Shown here piece after piece: positions 25,701 through 39,500 of a stretch of 64,000 bases of DNA. The stretch comes from Oxyruncus cristatus (taxonomy: Eukaryota > Chordata > Aves > Passeriformes > Cotingidae), in the NCBI GenBank assembly GCA_013399855.1, contig VXAY01002054.1, forward strand, positions 355,509 to 419,508, written 5' to 3'. Position numbers and translations under genes: made by a program. A model generated the notes under the pieces. It was given only the letters and a program-made list of their open reading frames with translations, made no database searches and was not told the DNA's origin. Every line of letters begins with the position of its first letter. Within the stretch, counting starts at the first letter, position 1.

Positions 25701-28700
25701 TTATTTCAGGAGCAAATTGCTACCATGGAACCAGACACTTGATGTTTCCCTGCTATCACCCAACAAAGAAAGCTCCCTTTACTAACTCGGCTAATGACCA
25801 GCAAAGTCGCCTCACGTGGATTATAAAAGTAAAAAGGACAAAAGCTTCAGGATGAAAAATAACAATTTCCCTTGCTTGCTTTTGTGATCAAACAGTGGGG
25901 AATTCGCAGCAGAAAACTCCGCTTTGAAATAGAAAAATAATAGTAACAGTGAAAATAAATGATGAGGTCTTGGTTCTATTGAGCTTTAGTGAGCCTGAAA
26001 ACCACAAGTTTTGCTGCTGGAGAGTGTATGAGGATTCATTCAAAAGTCAATAATAAGCAGAAAGGGATTAGTGCCTTCCAATAACTGCTCTAACTACAAA
26101 GACAGTAAAAGGCTCAGGCAACATCCATTATCTTATCCCTTTATACTGGCTCATGGCCCCGAGTTTCACATGTACCATGTTTACTATGATGGCAACAAGG
26201 CAAATTTGATCTGAGCACTGCCAACAAATCCAACAGCACCTTTGGACAAAATCTGCCTTGCTACTTCATAAACTTGCTGAGCTACTGCACCCCAACCTGG
26301 CTTTCCTGGAGGGTGGGATATGTTCCGTTCTGCACAGCCTGGTGACATCTCCATATCTGCAGCTGACTCCTGCGTGCAGGACTGTGCACTGGCACACTTC
26401 TGGCCTTTGGGACAGACTCCCCTTCCCATTCCTGGACTGGCCAAAGGAGCCCCCCACACTTCAGCTAGGCTGGAGCACACCAGGACATGTTCAGTTTGTT
26501 TTGTTCAGGCATTACAAAAACAGGTTATTCTCCTCCCCCGGCTGTGGTAAGAGCCATTTCCCCCCATTTTGCAGCACCCACAGACAAGTTTACTTAGAAG
26601 ATTCGTAATGTAAGAAGTCAGTTTGAAATGGAAGGTTCAACATCAGATGAAATTGGTTTGGCTATCTGGGGAACAAAATATTTATCTGCTAGGTTCCCAG
26701 AGACTCCAACTCTGAATCAGTTATCTTAGCACAAATCTACAGATCGTAAGTTCTCTCATTTTGGGTCATCCTGGTCAGCAAACAGCATTCCTTATGGCCA
26801 CCGCCCCTTCTGTTTTACTGTTGACATGTTTCTAGGATAAAAAAGATAAATAAAAGTAATCTGCATGCTTATGTATTCTCCTCTTCATGCAAAAATTCCT
26901 AGCTGCATTCCTAGCTGAAGAACTCGGAACACTTGGTGAACTGGTTGATGAGGCACCTGGCCCTCTGAATCCACCTTAGCAGCCACCCTAACAAGACAGA
27001 GACCTGGATTTAGTCTAGAGCATGAGCAAGGCACGTGCCGGACCTTGCTCTGAAGTGTGGAACGGGCAGGCAGGGCACATTTGGTCCTGAGGGCTGATCC
27101 ACGGCCCGGCTGCACCTGCAGCCCTGCAGCAAGGACATGAGCTGGCATGGGGAAGGTCAGGCAGCTTCACTGGGTGCCTCTTGGAGCCAGGAGTCCATTT
27201 ATCTGGCAGAAAAAAAGCAGTTGTTCCTTCCCTATGGGTCTGTCTTGGAGGAATGGCCCTGTAAGCCACTAAACCAGAGCAGAGTCCGTGTCTGTTTATT
27301 CATGTCTGGGTTTGTACTTCCAAACTGAAGACTTTTCTGGGATGATCAAGCCCCTGAAAAACACTCCCCTGGGGCCAGGTTGGGATGATTGTATGATGAA
27401 TGTGTCACACAGGGCTAGGTTAATGCTAATGAGAAAGAATCCTCCTGGTTTCCACACCTACACTGCTGCTGGCTCAGTGTTTAGTGCCAAAACAGAAGGC
27501 CTGATTTTTCTCAACTTTGATCTGAGTTCAGTGTAGACTGGTCACTGCTCCAAAGGGTCCCTGTAGTTTGTGCCTTGCTCATATGGTGTCTCTCAGAGGG
27601 GGGAACACACCACATGAGCAGAGTCTAGGCTCTAGGAGGACTCGAGGCCACTGCACCAGCTGGCTTCCACTTGAAGGCAAACACGTCACAGAGGTTGTTA
27701 CAAGGGCTGTGTGATGAAGAGGTCACGCTGCGTTGCTGCAGCTTTGGTGTAAACCAGCAAGCAGCAGCCCTTTCTGTGTGGGTGTAGTGCAGGCTGGGAA
27801 CCAGCAAGCAGTGCCTACCAAAGCAGGCTGGGCCCTTCGTGGTCTGCACACAGACTGCAGGAACCTTTTAACTAAGGCAGCCCATAGCAGGACAGATGGT
27901 ATCTCGGGATGAGAAAATGTTGATGTATCTCAGGGAAGGGGCCTTATGGCAATCCATAAGCTTGAAAAATGAGAGTCCCTCTGTCTCTATCCTTGAGGTT
28001 TTATGTTAGGAAAGGCAGAGAGGTTGGAAAAGATAGGGCGAGTCTCGATCCACCTTAAACACCACCAAAGAGATGTAGACTAAAAGAAACAACCAACAAA
28101 GGCTGAAAACCCAACTATATCAACAAACCTCAGCTCCTGCAGCTCGGTGACTACACTGCCCAGTGATCCCTGTTCATAAAGGGCTGATTCTCCTCCCTTT
28201 CAGAAAACAATGTGTTCCACACACTGCAATAAATAACAGCCCCTCGCCAAGGCCCGGCAGTGTCAGGGGGTGTCAGGCTCTGCTCGGCAGATAACAAAGG
28301 CATCAGCACACAGCCAATCTCCTCCTGCCTTCTCAGGCTGCCCTTGCTACACTGAATGAAATTTTTCTCCTAATGGAAATGAAGAAAACCTCCAGTGCAG
28401 ATAATCCTCCATTACAATGCTCATACACTCGGGACAGGGGCCAAACAGTGTAAAGAACAAGCCAAATCTCTTTTACTTAAAGCCTGGCCTGAATGCGATA
28501 ATGTAATGACTTCAGTCAGGATGCTTCAAATGCCATTCACTGGGATTGACTTAGCATATAGATGGTATCAGCCAAAATAATTAAGAACGAGGAACTGAAC
28601 AGATAGGATCAGCCAACTCCTCCTTCCCACCAAAGCTGGTATCCTTTTTCAAATGGTCTAGAAGACTACTTGCTTTAAACACGGCTTAGTCCAACCCAGC

Positions 28701-31700
28701 CAGCACCCTTTCACTTCCATTGCCCTTCGCTTTCTGTAGAAGGATCAACAAAAATTGTCTTAAACACAGGCTGAATCCCAGGGACGCTCTTTGCAGAGTT
28801 CCTGATTGTTTTGTGCCCAACCTCCATCTGGCCACTGCTGACCACATTTTGCACTCAGAACCTGATCAGAATCCCACTGAAGTCCTTGGGAAGATGCACA
28901 TTCATTTCCCTGGATTCTGGATCCACAACTTTCTTCTAGCAGTGAAGGTTTCCAAAAGCGTGGTAGCCTTGGCTGTTGTTTAGCTTCCCAGTATCTGTCA
29001 TAGCTAACTATTATTTCTGCTTTACAGAAATAAAACACAGCTCAAACTCTGATACTACATGCAAGCTTAAAATGGCTTTCAATTACTATTAGCAGGCTTT
29101 TAAATGGGATTGTGGTGACAACCCAAAAGAAGCAAAATACTTAGGGGAGAAATTAAGCTATTGGAATGACTGGTTATATTGAACATGCTCTTCACACAGC
29201 TGGAGAAGAGCAAAATAAAGCTGAAATAAATTGATGACGACCACATTCTGGAGAAATGGCAGTTTCTCTTAAAAGAAAAAAACAACATTCAGCTTCTCTG
29301 CTACAACAGCTGATGACACTGAACATTTGCCCACCTCTCACACAAACCAGGAAACCAGCAGCAACCAGAGCAACCACAGCAGATCACTGTCTGTATCCCA
29401 TGACAGCAGAACTGAGGGCAGAAGGCAAAATGAGTACCAAATGCCACCCTTCTGATTTTAATAGATCCAATTAGCATCATTCTCATGGCTACACAGGGTG
29501 GAAGGCAATACAGGATTACATTCATTGTCCATTTCAAGTGTTCCAGTTGGCAAATAAACTGAGTCCTTTATAAAAAAAATAATCTCATACACTGGACAAG
29601 CTTTGGAATGGTTACAAGCCCAAGATCTATTGTTCTGGTTGAGTTTGTTACAAGCCCTAGGCATATCTTCAAAGCAGATCTGTATTTGAATGTTTTCATC
29701 TTCCTGGTCATCTAATTCAGCTCCTTCCAGGAAGGTAATTTATTTTCTTCACTGTTGCCTTCTCCATTCACTAGGTTTACAGATGAAATCCAGACTCAAA
29801 GCAGCCTTGAGCAGGGTGTCAATGCTAGTTTGAATTTTCCTTCTCTTCTGTTTAATTGAGTTTTCATTTGTATCTCCCCAGCTGTTCCCCCTCCGAGGCC
29901 TTTCCCTCCTCCCACCACCCTTTTCTCCACTCATCCATACAGATCATACAAGCATTTCTGGCAAGCACCAGCTGCAGATACGAGTTCTTGGGCATCTTCT
30001 ACTTATAGAAAACCACCAAGAGGCCAAATAACACCCATGCTTGTTCTGTGAAGCTTGAAGGCAGTTTACAGAAGGACCACTCTCTTTATGAACTCCACTG
30101 CTCTCTCTGAGACTCGTGTAAGACATGTGGGCTGCAGAGCTACACATTTGGCACTGCAGAGGACAAAAAGCCCTGTATCAGTGTAGCCAAAGAGGAATTT
30201 GCAGTAGCATTAAAAAGAATAATTGCTAGATTTCTCCTCCACATTCACCAGAGGCTGCCCTAAGCTCCTGGCAGGCCAGCACTCAAAATGCAGTAGCCAC
30301 GACCTCTCTCCTTAAGATTTGTTTGCCACCAGTGTAATCTTCCTTTCAGCTTTGAGTCTGCTTTATTTGACACAAATTCACCAAGAGGGATCTGAGATAT
30401 AACCCCTGAAATCTTGCACCTTGAATTGGTATCTTCAGTATGGGAAAAGGAAAGCCACACCGACTTCTCCATCCAAACTTTGGCACAAAGGCTAGGAAAG
30501 ATTCAGTTTATCCCAGAGACTCACCGGTCATACTTACTACTCCAGCAGCCGACACCGGGAAAGCTCCTCTGTGCTGAGAAGTGATTAGGAGAACCAAGAG
30601 AAAATTTTAGACAGAAGTTTCAGGGCACTGGAGAAAGCTCTTTAATGCGAAATCTATCTGCAGGTAGTGATGTACAATTGTGAAAATGCTGGTATCTTTA
30701 GGTCATTTGTAAGTTAACCATGCAGAACACTGAGGAACACGTGATCAAAAAGAGTTCTGCATTAGAACAGAGCTGGACAAAATGACCTTTCCATGATTTA
30801 CTCCATCACTCACTGGGATAATTTCTGCTTGTACTTCATTATTCTGAAGCTGTTTACCATTTTGTCTATGACAAGGGCAACTTCCATCAATCAGTTCTTG
30901 GATGTGGAATTTCTGGCTTGTTATCAGAGGAAACCAAGATTCTCATTTGAATGTTCACCTTTCCTGCTCTCGTACACGGCACTTGATCCATCACTGAAAA
31001 GCTGACACTGTCTTTGGCACTGATGCTCTGTCAATCTGACATAACCTGAGAAATAGTCAGGGTATGTTTTGCCACTAAGTGAAAGGCTACAGCACTTCAG
31101 TCATTAATAATTAAGTGTGACTTTGCAATTGGATATAAGATCTGCTTCTGTTCCTATGCATGTTTGCATTTATGTTTACACTCATCACACTGCTGTTGGA
31201 TATGAACTGCAGGAACTGTGGGCAAATGGTTCAGTGTCTCTCCACTCACAGTAAGGACCACTACTCACGGTAATATGTATTAAGGAGGTCTCCTAGGATA
31301 GAATAAATCAGATTAGAGAAGAATTGCTTGTAACTGAAGCTGAACAGAAACAGTTTCTCTCCTTTTCCTCTATGTTCTGGTGTTGGTTATGGAAGGATGT
31401 ATTTGAAGAAAGGAAAAGCACATGGTCTCATTATGTCTTCTATCTTGTGGAGTTTTGGGTCCTGCTTCTGCAACCTCATTTAGGAAATCAGTCTTCAAGT
31501 CTTGCCATGAAAAGCAGCCTTGCTAGGATCTCTCTTGTTGGCATTCTCTTCTGCTCACATCCTACCACCCGCATCCTACACTGTCAATGGGGTGTTGCCA
31601 TTTCTCCTGCCAGCTTCTGCCCTTCTCAACAGCTCTGATCACTCTGATCTGCTTTTTCTTGGTACCTGCTTTGAGCAGGGTTCACATACAGGTGTCAGTG

Positions 31701-33194
31701 TCCAGTCCATGCACTGCTGTATCCACCTGTTGTCAGTCTCCTGGGTGACTGCTCAGCAAACAACCCTGTTTTGTTATCCAGACCCTGAACTTGATCATGA
31801 TTCCTCATTTGACTCCTCCTTTAAAGATCAAGCTCTGACTCTTTGTGCCTCTTTCTCACAACCTACACTAAGTTCTCGTTGTGCCTGGTGGTGCCAAACC
31901 TCTGCCAGGCTGGATTGCTCTCTTGTGTATTTGTAAGCGATGTTACAAGTCAACAAAGTAAGTATGTAGGGCCTTATTTTCTGTTCCTGGGGGATAACGC
32001 AGGAATATAGTTGAAGGCAGAAGGGCATTGGTGCAAACCATCCCAGGCACCATGGTCAAGCTAACCTCAGCAAAGGCAGGCTTTTCATGCAGGCTTCAAA
32101 ATCTGCTCCCAATAAAATGGAATTTGAAAATGTTGTTCAGCGCTTTTGTAAAGAGGATTCTGTGGCCTTTTGGCAACCCAAGGAGGAAAGTTACCTTACA
32201 GATGACAAAGACTGTGTCTAAGGCTGAGGGAAAAATAAAGAGAGACGTCTCCAAAGCCCTAGACAGCTACAGCTTGTTACAAAACCAGAGAGATCATTCT
32301 AGTGTGAAGCAAACCTGAGCTTTGCATTAAAAATGCAAATGTGATTGAAATAGCATAACCAGATTAAATGGACTTGACCTCTACAAGCATGAAAGATGGT
32401 CTAAATACACTGAACCAGCAACAAATGGCTACACTTTCCTTTTCACTGTGTTGTGGATCACAGGAAATTCATTTAAAACAACACAAAAATTTCAAGCCAG
32501 TGCAAGATTTGCGTTTCTTTTACAGGAAATAATAGGGAAAATAAGACTAGTTTGGGAAAAAACACCCATCATTTAAATGCCTAAAGGTACAGAAAGACTC
32601 CTACTTTTCAGTCAAACAGTCTTTGAATGTGACTGATTTATCCCCAAAAATTTGATTTACCTAACACACAGAACTAGCCAGGAGTGACTGAATCTTTCCA
32701 TACAATCTCACATCTCAACCTTCAGTGCATTGCTGCCTTGAGGGGTGTTTCTTTCTGGGTTTTGGGAGGTTGGGGGTTGAGTTATATTAACCCATATCAG
32801 TGCCAGAGTCTGGTTCACTGCACTGCCATACATCACCATACACCGCCACAGCCGAGTAGGGACAGGCAGAGGTGACTTAAAACCATACCACCAACAAAAA
32901 GAGATGTTAATCAAGCTGCAGCTCAGGATTTCAGAAGGCTGCCTGTGAAATGCTGCATGGAATAAACCCAAGAAAACAACACTCAGAAGCAAAGAACCAA
33001 ACCAAAGTGGTGTGAAGGGGAATCAGAAACAATAACCAAACAGTCCCAGCTCAGCCTGGCTTTTTAAGCGCTCTAAGGGGAAACTCTGGTAACGCTGTGC
33101 AACGCTGTCCCCCTGGTTTCCAAATACGGAGGTAGTTCTTCAGTTAACACTGATATTAGGAACACTGAATACGGAGACCAATTTGGATTTTCTT
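22796..33194 (-). other. GNAO1: GNAO1 intron 2, no gene recognised
   Basis: No exon, RNA gene or clear repeat is recognised. An octamer ATGCAAAT is present at 32333-32340. The 138-codon plus-strand frame at 31520-31936 lacks a recognisable domain and lies in a C/T-rich stretch. Part of 25500-25800 has few simple-sequence features and looks like conserved non-coding DNA, but this cannot be tested here. Confidence 0.65.
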
Positions 33195-33562
33195 GTCATA
33201 GAATCATTGAATAACTTGGCGTGGAGGTCCCTGTCTGGAGCAGAGCTACCATCTCAAGTAGGCCAGGTTGTGCAGGTCCTTGTCCTATTTGAGTTTTGAA
33301 ATTCCTCAGGGATGAGGACTCTCCCCTTCCCTGAATCCAGTTCCACTTTTGCGTTGACATCCCTGTGAAACGTTGTTTCCTTCTATTCTGTCTTAATTTC
33401 CATGCAGTGCTTATCTGTTGATTCTGATCCTTTCACTAAGAAGAGTCTGCTTTCAGCTTACCTTCAGCCCTCTTTGGGTGGTGGAGGGGAGCACCAAGGT
33501 CTCCCTCAGCATTCCCTTCTCCAGCTCCCTCAGTCCCCCTTCAGTAAAGCTCAGCCCCGAAT
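33195..33562 (-). mobile_element. Old CR1 LINE fragment (3' end)
   Basis: The fragment starts 'tcatagaatcattgaataac' and passes through weakened CR1 landmarks ('gaaattcctcagggatgagg', 'ctaagaagagtctgctttca', 'ccttctccagctccctcagt'). It ends near 'agctcagcccc'. The antisense order on the plus strand places it on the minus strand. It is much more diverged than the copies at 5702 and 45519. Confidence 0.72.
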
Positions 33563-36500
33563 ACCTTGGGCTATGTAATACCCACTTGATCAGTGGTTCA
33601 CCCCTTGATTTAGGCTGCCCAAAATTTAACACCACGTTTCAGATGCTGCTCTGTGAATATCAAGTATGGGGGGAACGGGAAGATTTAGTTCCAGATGATT
33701 TCACACGACCTCATTTCTTGAAGTCATTAAATACATATAAAATGCTACAATTAAACCTTCTCTGCCAAAAACCAGACAGTGTTTTCTTCTCCTGGCACAA
33801 GTAATGTGGCGAGTAACTGTAACTGAAATAAATTTGAGAGCTGGTACCTGAGAGCTCCTGAGGCAAAAAGGAAATGCATGTGGCATGAAAGGGCTGCGCT
33901 GCACAGCTTTGTGCCCAAGGTAGTGAGGGAGCCGCTAAAAACGTCATGATCTCAGTTATCTTATAAACCTCAGTGTATTTACCCAGTTACTGTGCAATTT
34001 AAATACACCACTTTGTCTGGGTGTGTGTCACTGTTATGGACAATTTTGTAAGAGGTTTTTTTCTACTTTTTACTGGAAACTCTAAAAGCCTATTTCAAAT
34101 TCCTATAAGGAAATACTGAAAAAAATCAGACTTTAAATTTAATCCTGAATATCTCTTTATGCCAGAAGGCCTCACCTATTTTTTGATCATATATGGAGAA
34201 AGTAGTACAATTTGATCGTGCTGATCAGAACTAAAAATACCAGCGTAATAACTCAATTTTCATGCTCTGTCATGTAGGAAAAACTTTATAATTTGTTTAT
34301 CCACATATGAATTTAAAATAAACAGATTTCTTGAAAGGATCAGTAAAAAGAAGTAGTTTATAAATAAAAACATAAATAAAGCCTAAATTTTGAATTATTT
34401 ACTGAACCATAAGAAAATTACTGATTTCTAATTCTTTACCATTTATGGGCTCTCTTAGTGTTTCTATCCTCTTCCCATGTTTGTCGTTGTTGTTGAATGC
34501 TTTTAATAATTAGCTATGGTGAAAGACACCGAAGAGACATCAGTATCACCTAAGAACATACCAAGATTTGGATTCACTATCAGTACGTGGATCCTCCAGT
34601 GCCACCACCGGCGTTCCTCTCTCCTGCACATCCCATCTCACTGCACAGGTAAGATCTGGCTGGTCCCAGCAACACACTTCAGGAGAACTGTTATCAAGCA
34701 CAAGGCTGCTGTCAGGATGAGGGGCTTGGAGGCTCTTCCTCTTTTCTGACATGACCCTGATGCCATCAGTCGATGCTGGAGAGATGCCAAGCCTCAAGCT
34801 GGGATTTGGCACAGCACTCCCCTGCTCCTCCTCACCAGTGTTTCACAGGGCTCACTGCGCACAGAGAGCTGCAGATAACAAACCATGACCATCGGCTCAC
34901 GCATCTTCCACTCAGTATAAACATCTTAAACACACACATTGAGCACCATCAGGTTTCCTGCTCAAGAACTGGCCGGACAAAAACCAACAGCAACCAGTTG
35001 ATACAGCACCCTGCATTTTTTTCTGAGCTGCAAAATCAGGAGAGTGTAAATTTATTATACAGCTAAATTGAGGAAAACAAGGGCATGCTACTAAGAGCTT
35101 TCTGCTTTATTAAATAAACATCTTCTCATTCATGTGGAAAATTTTTTGCAATTTGCCTAAATAATTAATCACCGAAGGGTGACTGGCAATTAACGAACAG
35201 TATGATGACGTTGTGAGGTGTGTGTTCATCTTGGCAATTTTCTTTCATCCCAGTGATTTGTGCTAGTGTTCCTGATGAAATGAGCTGATAGAGTCTCTGA
35301 AATGTCTGTGGTGGGGGTACACACATTTCGCTGATAAATATCTGCCCGTTTCAGAATTTACAGGTGATGAGATAGGGTGCTCAGCTACCCTTGGGAAGGA
35401 GTAGCAGTGCACCTCACCAACCATGTGGGAAGAGCTCTCTTTGGCCGGTGCAAAGAGCTGGTTTAGCTGCAGCAAGCCATAATCACCCCTGCTGTAATAG
35501 CCCTTTGCACTGCCTATAGACATAAAGAGGCTGTGAGTAAGAACAGATTCCCAAAATATACTGAATCAAATACGCAGTTCTGCACGACTTAAGTAGCCAA
35601 GCTGATTGTGTTACATTTAAAACTCAGTGTGAAGATGGTATGTCCCTCCTGTGGATAAAGCTGAGCAGAAACCATGCTATGGAGGAGCACGTGCCCTGCC
35701 ATGCCACCTGAGAAGCAGCAGAGAGGGTGACAAATTCACATAGGCTTAGCTATTGCAACCTCAAACTACGGCAGGCAGATCCACATCGTGGTGCCCCGGA
35801 AGTAATTTGAGGATCTCACCAGGAATTCTGGAGAGACCTGGAGCTGGTCTGCCCCAGTTCCACAGACAATTCCTCCAGAAATACATATGTGGGACTATTT
35901 CATTGAGAGACATCCGAATAAGATACTCCACCACCTTTGCTGTAAAGGCAGGAGCCAGATTATAGCGAAATCCAGGCTACCAAGGTGGCAAAGAATCAGG
36001 CTGTAATGAATAAGGAACACTGCACTGGCAGTGAGGAAAGAGCACTACATCACTGTGAGCTAGCACATGCCACAGCTCCAGAAATCTAGCTATAAACCCC
36101 CTCATTTGTTACCTAGATTATTCTGCCTAGCATCCATTTTGTGCACTCAGCCTTTCCTATGCACTTTGTTTAATGCTTTAAAACTGGAGCTACTAACTCA
36201 AATCAGCTCCAACCGGGTGAGGATAAACCACCAAGTTCTGCTGGGAGGCAGAATACATTTTTGTCAGTTAAGTGATATTTTCCTCAATGCAGTCCCGTTC
36301 TCATCCCCTTCTGTAACGATTCCCAGCTGATGCAGAAATGCTCCCAGACTTGTACCAGACTGTTATGGTGTGTACAAGTTGCTGTTGATTATGCTCTTGT
36401 AGACGAGAGCATTTAATACAAGTTTGAAGTTGCTGGAGAGCCTCAAAACATGTTGAGTCACTGTTCTGCCTTTCAGACTGTTTTAAGCACTTGGGGGTTA

Positions 36501-39500
36501 TGTTTCAGAGGAGGGACATGCACAGAGGCAAAATGTCCATTCCCAGCCTCCCTGCCGAGGTGTAACACTGGGGTGATGAATTCTCTAAAAAGGATGTTTT
36601 CTCTTGGACCAGTGAGAGCCCGCTGAGCCGCTCTCCACTCACTGAGTCAGCTCCTGCAGACATCCCTTGTGGTCTCCTGATGGAAGCAGGTACCATTTCT
36701 ACGCAGAGGAGCCTGTCACCTGCCAAAGGGAAGAAAATCCTTTGCCTTGTTATCAAACCCTCTATTTCCTACCAGCATTGGATCCTGCTACTGCCAAAAC
36801 CTGCTCCCACTTTTCCTGGAACACCACAATCCTAAACCAACACAATTTCTGTTGAAAGATTGCACAAGTTATCCTGTAACAAACAGAACAGATGATGAAT
36901 TGTCTTTGGCTCCTGAGGACACAAGACCCCACAGAAAGGCCTGAGGGGAGAAGAGGACTGTCAACAGCCATGTCCCAAACTCATCACATTGTGGGAGGAC
37001 CCTGTGTTACCCCTCCCTCTTTTCTCTCTCTCAAGCTGCTGTACTCCAGCTCCTTGGTTTTAAACTCTGAGATTTTATACTCGACAAAAGGTGTGCTGAT
37101 GAACCAATATAATTTTTAGTGACCAAGCAAAGCAGGACATGCCCAAGAATAAAGAAAAACAAAGCAATTTCAGCCATGCCAATCCTTCTCTTTCAATGTC
37201 AAAAATATTATTGATTAGCAACTTGAAAATAGGCATGACGTCAGCTTACTACAGTTTCCTGGGCTGCCTTCTGTGAGCGCTCCTCAGTTCTTTCTCAATT
37301 AATGTGAAGGCTGGGGAGGGTAAGCATTTTTACTGGTAATCTAGGAAATGCTCCATCAGGAGTTTTATTCTAATATCACAATAAGCACACTATGATCAAG
37401 CTTTGGATTAAAACACTTTTTTTCGCTGTTTTGCTCAGCCCTAGAAAACCTTTGCTTTGTGTAACCCAAAAGCATTTTTCAGCCTTTTGCGTTTTCTGAT
37501 TTTAGGCAGATTCTAAGAGCATCTTATAATCAGGACTGTAATTCTCCAACCTCCCCTACATCTGTCATTTGCCTGAATGATCTTAAAACTAAAACCAGAA
37601 TGATTCAATTAACAGTTTACGGGGATTTTTACATTAGGCAGAGCATTTCTTCAGCATTAGGGAAATTGTGGCACAAATCATTAGTATTTCCCTCTAAGAT
37701 AAAAAAACTTTAGAGCGAGAAAAATGGCCACAGGTTTAATGTGCCAATACTTTCCAGATCTTTTTTGTTTTCTGGCTTTGGTTTTGTGAATGAAACTTAG
37801 CAATTTCCAGGATCCCACAAAGTGCCACACAAACATTTGAAATTCATCACATCTCATAAAGCCTGTATATTGAATGGACATCATCTTCAGCGTAGAAAGT
37901 ACTTGGCCTGAAGTCCAGTCAGCTCTAAGAGAAGATCTGGGGTCAGTAGCCTTCAAATTAATCTGAAATAAGTGAGATTGCTGGTTTCAATATTGCCAAT
38001 GCAAAAGAGAATCAGGCTTCAAAAATAATCATGCAGTTGAGATGTATTTGGTTTCCTTGCCTTCATTTGGGACGTTTTTCACTTTTCTCCCAATTCTTGA
38101 CCCCTCAGGCTAGAATTGGGACATTCAAATTTTAACTTTTCTCTGAAGTGAGGAGTGCGGGAAGTTTTCTTTCAAAACCAAAACGAAACCAAGCCAAGAT
38201 CCCTGAGAGCAGAGCTCACCCTGTCATCATGCAAGCCCAGGCTCCACAGAAGGAATTTCATGCTCTGCAGAAAACCGCAAATCTCGGGAGATTTGCAATT
38301 GCACCAGGAACGGTGACCAGACTCTTCATCACCCCGGCCACCCGAATTGGAGCTTTTGGTAATTCTCATCTGCCAGAGCTCCTCTTTACACTCCCACAAC
38401 GAATGAAGGACCAGGGTGTAACCATGGACTTCAGAGTGCAGAGGACAGGTCCTTCTGTGAACCACTGCTGCCTCACAGAAAAAGCTTTTTACCTTCCTCA
38501 CAGCTTGAGCAAGAGTTTGCAAAATTGAGGTCTTAGACCCCGCACTTGCATCAGGCTTTCTGGCTGCAAAGCTACCTGCTTCAACGCTCATTTGTGATTT
38601 TGTATCCTGCAGATTCATGGAAAACCAGGTGAGCTCGATGCTTGCAGAGGTAAGCCATAACTCTGCAAAGGGGCTGAAGAAAACCAGCTGATTATGAGGC
38701 TATGAGATATTCCTGACTGCCTGGCTCTTACCCTCCAGGTGACCAGCAACCTGCTCCTGCCTTGGCCAGCAGCGAAGCATTTCTTCATTTCACTCCTTCT
38801 CTTGACCAGACCACACAGAAGAGCCGGCAAAGTATTGCTGGTTCCACCTCCATTATTTGTTTCTTTTTTCATTCTTACCCCATTTTGATTATTCTTCCCC
38901 ATATTCCCCAGGTAAGCATCCTGGAGAACTCACATCAGACATGAAGTTATAGCTCAGACAAATAGGAAAGGACAGACTGAAGAGGAAAACTACAACCTTT
39001 TTTCATTTGTCATGACTCAATCTAATGTCTCCTACAACTTCTGGGTTAGCCAAGCCATAAAACAAAACAGATCCTCGGTTACATTTGTGCAGCAGATTTG
39101 TCTCTTTCTTCTGAGCTCATTAAAACAACCGCTTTCATCTCATTAGATTGCTAAAACATTTCCAACAGGACTAGATGTGTCATGTCAGAATATGACAGGC
39201 AAATTTCTTTTAAGGTTTAAAAACTGGGTTGAAAGAGGAGAAGCTATGCAGTTCACTGTTGTCACTGAAAGATATTTTTACTTTTATGAGTCCCTAAAAC
39301 AAGAAACAAATTAAGAACTGTCAAGGAAAAAGAAAAACCCAAACCCGAAGCGTATTCCATCTTGCCTTCTAATATTGTTACTGCTTTTCTCTGAAGTCTC
39401 TCAGTCTAATAATAACAACTTTAAATACAAATAAGGAACTCTGGTTGTTAAGGTTTTAGCTTGTAAGCACAATTAATAATCCAAAAGGAAGGAAATAAAT

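Noticed and set aside
31520..31936. 138-codon plus-strand frame that might be a retroviral or LTR remnant
   Set aside because: No recognisable viral domain, LTR ends or target duplication is visible, and the C/T-rich composition explains the open frame.
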